NCBI RefSeq assembly: GCF_003634635.1
Contig: NZ_RBJB01000003.1
Location: 124,001 to 188,000 of the forward strand
Reading direction: 5' to 3'
DNA length: 64,000 bases
Source of the DNA: Marinobacter nauticus
Lineage (GTDB): Bacteria > Pseudomonadota > Gammaproteobacteria > Pseudomonadales > Oleiphilaceae
How positions within the stretch are numbered: the stretch's first letter is position 1; each line of letters begins with the position of its first letter. Shown here piece by piece: positions 60,177 through 64,000 of this stretch. A model generated the notes under the pieces. The model was not told where the DNA came from and ran no database searches. It saw only the letters and a program-made list of their open reading frames with translations. Position numbers and translations under genes: made by a program.

Positions 60177-61735
60177 CGATTCCCCCGGCCATTGAAACAT
60201 TCAGGCCGCTCCGACCTTGCCAGCACCTGCGGTATGGCTGCGATCACATCAGTCGGGAGCAGCCCCATATAGCCTTTATTCTGCCCCGCCTCATCCGCGG
60301 CCGCCAGATGTAAAGCCGCTGAAGCCATTACCGCCTGGCGGGCGGACGGAATTTGCCCAAGAAACGCCCCCAGGATGCCCGACAGCACATCGCCCATGCC
60401 CCCTGTCGCCATCCCCGGATTACCGCCCGGTATTATGCCGGGCACTCCGCTGCCGGTGGCAACAACCGTACCCGCACCTTTGAGCAGGACAATGCCATGC
60501 CACAGCTTCTGTATGCGTGCTGCCGCTCCCATCCTGTCCGCCTCGACTTCCTGAACACTACAGCCCAGCAGCCTGGCCGCTTCTCCCGGGTGAGGCGTCA
60601 GCACATGGTTGTCCGCCGGCGCCGGGGCGCGGTCGGCCATGATGTTGAGTGCATCTGCATCCAACACTCTGGGCTTGCCACTGGCAATAACCTGCTGCAG
60701 CATTTGCTGTCCCCAGGAGGACTGGCCGATCCCGGGTCCGCAGACCACGACATCGGGTTTCTCCAGTAAAGCCGGCAACTCAGACCCGTGGGTTACACCC
60801 CTGACCATCAACGACGGACAACGAGCCAGCGCAGCGGTAACGTATTCCGGCCGGGTGGCCAATGACACCAACCCGGCTCCGGCCCTGGAGGCCGCCTCTG
60901 CAGCCATGATGCCCGCCCCGCCGAAACCGTGATCTCCCGCCACCACCAGGACATGACCGAACATGCCCTTGTGGGCGTTAGCAGGGCGTTCCGGCAACCA
61001 GGACTGGCATCGCGCCCAGGGATAAAGCTTGGCCAGGGGCATTTCCCCGCTCTGCTGACCGGCGTTAATCGCCCCCAGCGCTTCAAACATTACCTGACCA
61101 CAGACACCCGCGCCTGCGCCGGTGAAAAGGCCAGTCTTGGCGCCGATGAAAGTAACCGTCACATCGGCATGCACCACATCCCCTGTCGCGGCACCGGTTG
61201 TGGCATCCAGGCCGGACGGCAAATCCACTGCCAATACAGGCTTTCCGGAATGGTTCAACTGACCAATAACCTTGGCAAAGGGCTCCCTGGGCGCTCCGGT
61301 TACTCCGGTACCGAGCATGGCATCTACCACCACCGCAGCGCTATCCATCCGCGCATGCAAATCGGCATCGGACAGGGCACTGCCTTCAAGAATCTCGACA
61401 CCATCGGCCCGGGCTTTCTGGCACGCAGACCGGGCGTCGCCCGTGAGCTTTTCCGTCGGCGCCACGGCAACACACGCCACATCAATGCCATGACGCTTAG
61501 CGTTGGCGGCCACCAGGTAACCATCACCGCCATTATTGCCAGCTCCGCACAACACAAGCACAGGCTGCGCACCAGGCCAGAATGCCACCAGATGGCGGAA
61601 CGCCGATCTGGCTGCCGTTTGCATCAATTCGAAGCCATCCACCCCCTGCTGTTCAATCAGATAGCGATCCATCGCCCGCACCGAGTCGGCGGAATAGAGC
61701 GCTTCTGGTAGACTGTGCTCGGAAACAGAGGGCAT
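60173..61735 (-). CDS. nnr: Bifunctional NAD(P)HX epimerase / ADP-dependent dehydratase
   Basis: About 520 aa from ATG 61735. YjeF N epimerase domain (about 10-210; [26 protein letters not shown]) fused to a CARKD dehydratase domain (about 230-510; [45 protein letters not shown]). It repairs hydrated NAD(P)H. A further in-frame ATG at 61798 would add 21 residues; neither has an ideal ribosome-binding site. First gene of the nnr-to-hflC run, divergent from queG. Confidence 0.92.
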   Translation of the reverse strand: MPSVSEHSLPEALYSADSVRAMDRYLIEQQGVDGFELMQTAARSAFRHLVAFWPGAQPVLVLCGAGNNGGDGYLVAANAKRHGIDVACVAVAPTEKLTGDARSACQKARADGVEILEGSALSDADLHARMDSAAVVVDAMLGTGVTGAPREPFAKVIGQLNHSGKPVLAVDLPSGLDATTGAATGDVVHADVTVTFIGAKTGLFTGAGAGVCGQVMFEALGAINAGQQSGEMPLAKLYPWARCQSWLPERPANAHKGMFGHVLVVAGDHGFGGAGIMAAEAASRAGAGLVSLATRPEYVTAALARCPSLMVRGVTHGSELPALLEKPDVVVCGPGIGQSSWGQQMLQQVIASGKPRVLDADALNIMADRAPAPADNHVLTPHPGEAARLLGCSVQEVEADRMGAAARIQKLWHGIVLLKGAGTVVATGSGVPGIIPGGNPGMATGGMGDVLSGILGAFLGQIPSARQAVMASAALHLAAADEAGQNKGYMGLLPTDVIAAIPQVLARSERPECFNGRGNR

Positions 61736-61871
61736 TTGCCGGGAACTCCCAGATACAGAAACCGGTTTAAGAAAATTGGCCAGATACCTGTAAAGCATAG
61801 CAAAACAGGAAAAAAGGTCATAACTTAATCAAATTAAATCTTCGCAGGGCCGCACCTGCAAGCAGTCCACT

Positions 61872-62960
61872 ATGGCCGTTACTCCAGAACACCCAGCTTC
61901 AGAAACGCTCCATACAGAGCTCGCGGACCTGCCCGCACAGATCCGCCGGTGGGCACGGGAGCTGGGCTTTTCCGATGCCGGGATTACCCAGGCGGAGACG
62001 GGGCCTCACGCTGAACGCCTGCAGCGCTGGCTGGCAGCAGGTTACCACGGCCAGATGGCCTACATGGCCGACCATGGCGACAAACGTTACACACCCGACT
62101 CCCTGGTACCCGGGACCACCCGGGTCATTTCCGTCCGACTGGATTACCTGCCAGCACCTGACAACCCGAAACAAGTGCTTACTGACCGGGAACGGGCCTA
62201 CGTTACTCGCTACGCCCTGGGGCGCGACTACCACAAACTGATGCGCAAACGCCTGGCCACGCTGGCAAAATGGATTGACGAGGCTGTCAGCGGCTATGAC
62301 TACCGAGCATTTGTCGACAGCGCGCCGGTACTTGAGCGCGGACTGGCTCAACGAGCCGGACTGGGTTGGATTGGCAAAAACAACATGCTGATTCACCCCA
62401 AAGCCGGTTCGTTCTTTTTTCTGGGAGAAATCTTCACCAATGCGCCTCTGCCCCTGGATGCACCGTTCGACAGCCAACACTGCGGCTCTTGCGCTGCCTG
62501 CCTGGACGTATGCCCGACCGACGCCTTTGTAGGCCCTCACTTACTGGATGCCCGGCGCTGCATCAGCTATCTCACTATTGAACTGAAAGGACCGATCCCG
62601 GAGGAGCTGCGTTCACAAATGGGCAACCGGGTATTCGGCTGCGACGATTGTCAGCTGGTCTGCCCCTGGAACAAGTTCAACAAGCCCACCGACGAGGAAG
62701 ACTTCAAACCGAGGCATGGTCTGGACAATTCATCCCTGGCGGAGCTGTTCCTGTGGACCGAACAGGAGTTTCTGAAGCGCACGGAAGGGTCAGCAATACG
62801 GCGCACCGGCTATGAAAACTGGCTCAGGAATCTGGCGGTGGGACTGGGCAACGCCCCCAGCACCATTCCGGTGGTGGAGGCACTCAAAGCCCGGGCCGAC
62901 CACCCGTCGGAACTGGTCCGCGAGCACGTGGCCTGGGCCCTGAAACAGCACGGACTATAG
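61872..62960 (+). CDS. queG: Epoxyqueuosine reductase QueG
   Basis: 362 aa. Cobalamin-binding domain (about 20-180; [24 protein letters not shown]), then two [4Fe-4S] clusters ([16 protein letters not shown] and [14 protein letters not shown]), then HEAT-like helices. It performs the last step of queuosine formation in tRNA. Its final Leu-stop codons (CTATAG) are the same six bases that end orn on the other strand. Confidence 0.96.
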   Translation: MAVTPEHPASETLHTELADLPAQIRRWARELGFSDAGITQAETGPHAERLQRWLAAGYHGQMAYMADHGDKRYTPDSLVPGTTRVISVRLDYLPAPDNPKQVLTDRERAYVTRYALGRDYHKLMRKRLATLAKWIDEAVSGYDYRAFVDSAPVLERGLAQRAGLGWIGKNNMLIHPKAGSFFFLGEIFTNAPLPLDAPFDSQHCGSCAACLDVCPTDAFVGPHLLDARRCISYLTIELKGPIPEELRSQMGNRVFGCDDCQLVCPWNKFNKPTDEEDFKPRHGLDNSSLAELFLWTEQEFLKRTEGSAIRRTGYENWLRNLAVGLGNAPSTIPVVEALKARADHPSELVREHVAWALKQHGL

Positions 62961-63497
62961 CTTGAAGAAATGGTCCCGGTAGTGGCGCAGTTCATTGATG
63001 GAGTCACGGATATCGTCCAGAGCCAGATGACTGCCCTGTTTCTTGACTCCTTCCAGCACGTCCGGGCGCCAGCGGCGGGCCAGCTCCTTTACCGTTGAGA
63101 CATCGAGATTGCGGTAGTGGAAGAAGGCTTCCAGTTTGGGCATGTATTTCACCAGAAACCGCCGATCCTGACCAATACTGTTGCCACAGAGCGGAGATTG
63201 TCCTGGCTCCAGATGTTTGCCCAGAAACTCAAGGGTTTGCTGCTCGGCCTCTGCCTCGCTGATGGTACTCTCTTTGACCCGTTGGGTCAGACCACTGGCA
63301 CCATGGGTGCGGGTGCACCATTCATCCATCTGCTCCAGCAGGCTGTCAGGCTGGTGAATTGCAATCACCGGCCCCTCTGCCACGATATTCAGCTGGGAGT
63401 CGGTGATGATGCTGGCCATCTCGATAATGCGTTCTTGCTCGGGATCCAGACCGGTCATTTCCAAGTCAATCCAGATCAGGCGGTCGCCGTTACTCAT
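62955..63497 (-). CDS. orn: Oligoribonuclease
   Basis: 180 aa. DEDDh exonuclease: [12 protein letters not shown] (Asp, Glu), QDRRFL (Asp) and [10 protein letters not shown] (His, Asp). It degrades di- and short oligoribonucleotides, including pGpG from c-di-GMP breakdown. Convergent with queG with a 6-base overlap, and divergent from rsgA. Confidence 0.97.
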   Translation of the reverse strand: MSNGDRLIWIDLEMTGLDPEQERIIEMASIITDSQLNIVAEGPVIAIHQPDSLLEQMDEWCTRTHGASGLTQRVKESTISEAEAEQQTLEFLGKHLEPGQSPLCGNSIGQDRRFLVKYMPKLEAFFHYRNLDVSTVKELARRWRPDVLEGVKKQGSHLALDDIRDSINELRHYRDHFFKL

Positions 63498-63602
63498 CTC
63501 GCTGTTACCTATGCTGTTTTGTCGGGTAGATGAAGTTCTGTGTATTGTCCACGATTCACGTATGATGTGATACCCAAACGCCGGTTAACCGATTGAACGC
63601 AG

Positions 63603-64000
63603 ATGGCAAAACGACGATTGAACAAACGCCAGCAATGGCGCATCGAAAAGATCCAGAAAGAACGGACGGTGAGAGCTGCACGCAAGGAAAAAGCGGTGGA
63701 AGAACAGGCTGCCGCCGGTGAGCTTGGCCCTGAGCAGAATGGACTGGTGATTGCCCACTACGGCCAGCAACTGGATATCGAGGCGATTGAAGGCCCGGAA
63801 TCCGGGCAGGTGTTCCGCTGTTTCGTCAGAGCCAACATTGACAGCCTGGTGACCGGAGACCGGGTGGTCTGGCGCCCGGGCAAAAGCAAAACCGGCGTGA
63901 TTGTTGCCCGCTGTGAACGGGAAAACCTGCTGCAGCGCCCGGACAACTTTGGCGCGCTAAAACCAGTGGCCGCCAATATCGACCATATCATTCTGGTCAT
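63603..64000 (+). CDS. rsgA: RsgA, small-subunit biogenesis GTPase, N-terminal part
   Basis: The frame is open from ATG 63603 to the window end (132 complete codons). A basic N-terminal tail ([19 protein letters not shown]) is followed by the OB domain ([31 protein letters not shown]). It ends in [12 protein letters not shown], just before the permuted GTPase domain. RsgA releases late 30S assembly factors. The orn/rsgA pairing is as in E. coli. Confidence 0.92.
   Translation, partial: MAKRRLNKRQQWRIEKIQKERTVRAARKEKAVEEQAAAGELGPEQNGLVIAHYGQQLDIEAIEGPESGQVFRCFVRANIDSLVTGDRVVWRPGKSKTGVIVARCERENLLQRPDNFGALKPVAANIDHIILV

Overview
The window is an ordinary stretch of a gammaproteobacterial chromosome, most likely Marinobacter or a close relative. 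This is inferred from protein resemblance and from gene order shared with Pseudomonas: mreBCD-maf-rng-yhdP next to gatCAB, hflC-hisZ-purA, and nnr-tsaE-amiB-mutL-miaA-hfq-hflX-hflKC. No rRNA, tRNA, CRISPR, prophage or transposase gene was seen. Coding density is high, and many operon junctions are 4-base ATGA overlaps.

Layout. 1-2364 (+): end of rapZ, the nitrogen-PTS carrier ptsO, the Mg2+ transporter mgtE and the ribosome factor yjgA. 2365-11448 (-): the cell-shape/envelope operon mreB-mreC-mreD-maf-rng-yhdP-nitrilase. 11841-15093 (+): gatCAB for Gln-tRNA formation. Then rimO (-), a PilZ protein, cysDN for sulfate activation, yejK, trmH (-) and miaB. 24198-28030 (+): ybeZ-ybeY-corC-lnt. 28780-32952 (+): leuS-lptE-holA. 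33056-34144: two accessory genes, one a degenerate endonuclease I homologue. 34234-38044 (-): two paralogous acyl-CoA dehydrogenases, the upstream one behind a PsrA-like operator. 38294-39267 (-): a SprA-type putative metalloprotease and a miniature flagellar-rod-like protein. 39319-43127 (-): bioBFCD under a clear BirA operator, divergent from comF. 43908-48752: an FAD oxidoreductase, srkA, two small membrane-anchored unknowns and cmoAB. 48829-61735 (-): purA, hisZ, hflCKX, hfq, miaA, mutL, amiB, tsaE and nnr. The window ends with queG (+), orn (-) and the start of rsgA (+).

How the genes work together. Most act in translation and RNA quality (gatCAB, leuS, rimO, miaB, trmH, cmoAB, queG, tsaE, miaA, hfq, rng, orn, ybeY, rsgA), envelope building (mreBCD, yhdP, lnt, lptE, amiB), cofactor and sulfur metabolism (bio, cysDN, nnr) and membrane protein turnover (hflKC).

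The most unusual item is a family of five structured intergenic elements between 11.6 and 24.2 kb. They have long inverted arms (perfect over 23-29 bp in three copies) around a conserved ~55-base core predicted to form two hairpins. The arms differ from copy to copy yet stay self-complementary. The elements lie in divergent, convergent and tandem gaps and lack a U-tract, so they are not simply terminators. Other notable points: an apparent ATT start for mreC; a vestigial APS-kinase-like tail on CysN; an endonuclease I homologue without its catalytic residues; absence of tldD and pmbA from their usual places; and an endonuclease-type MutL.
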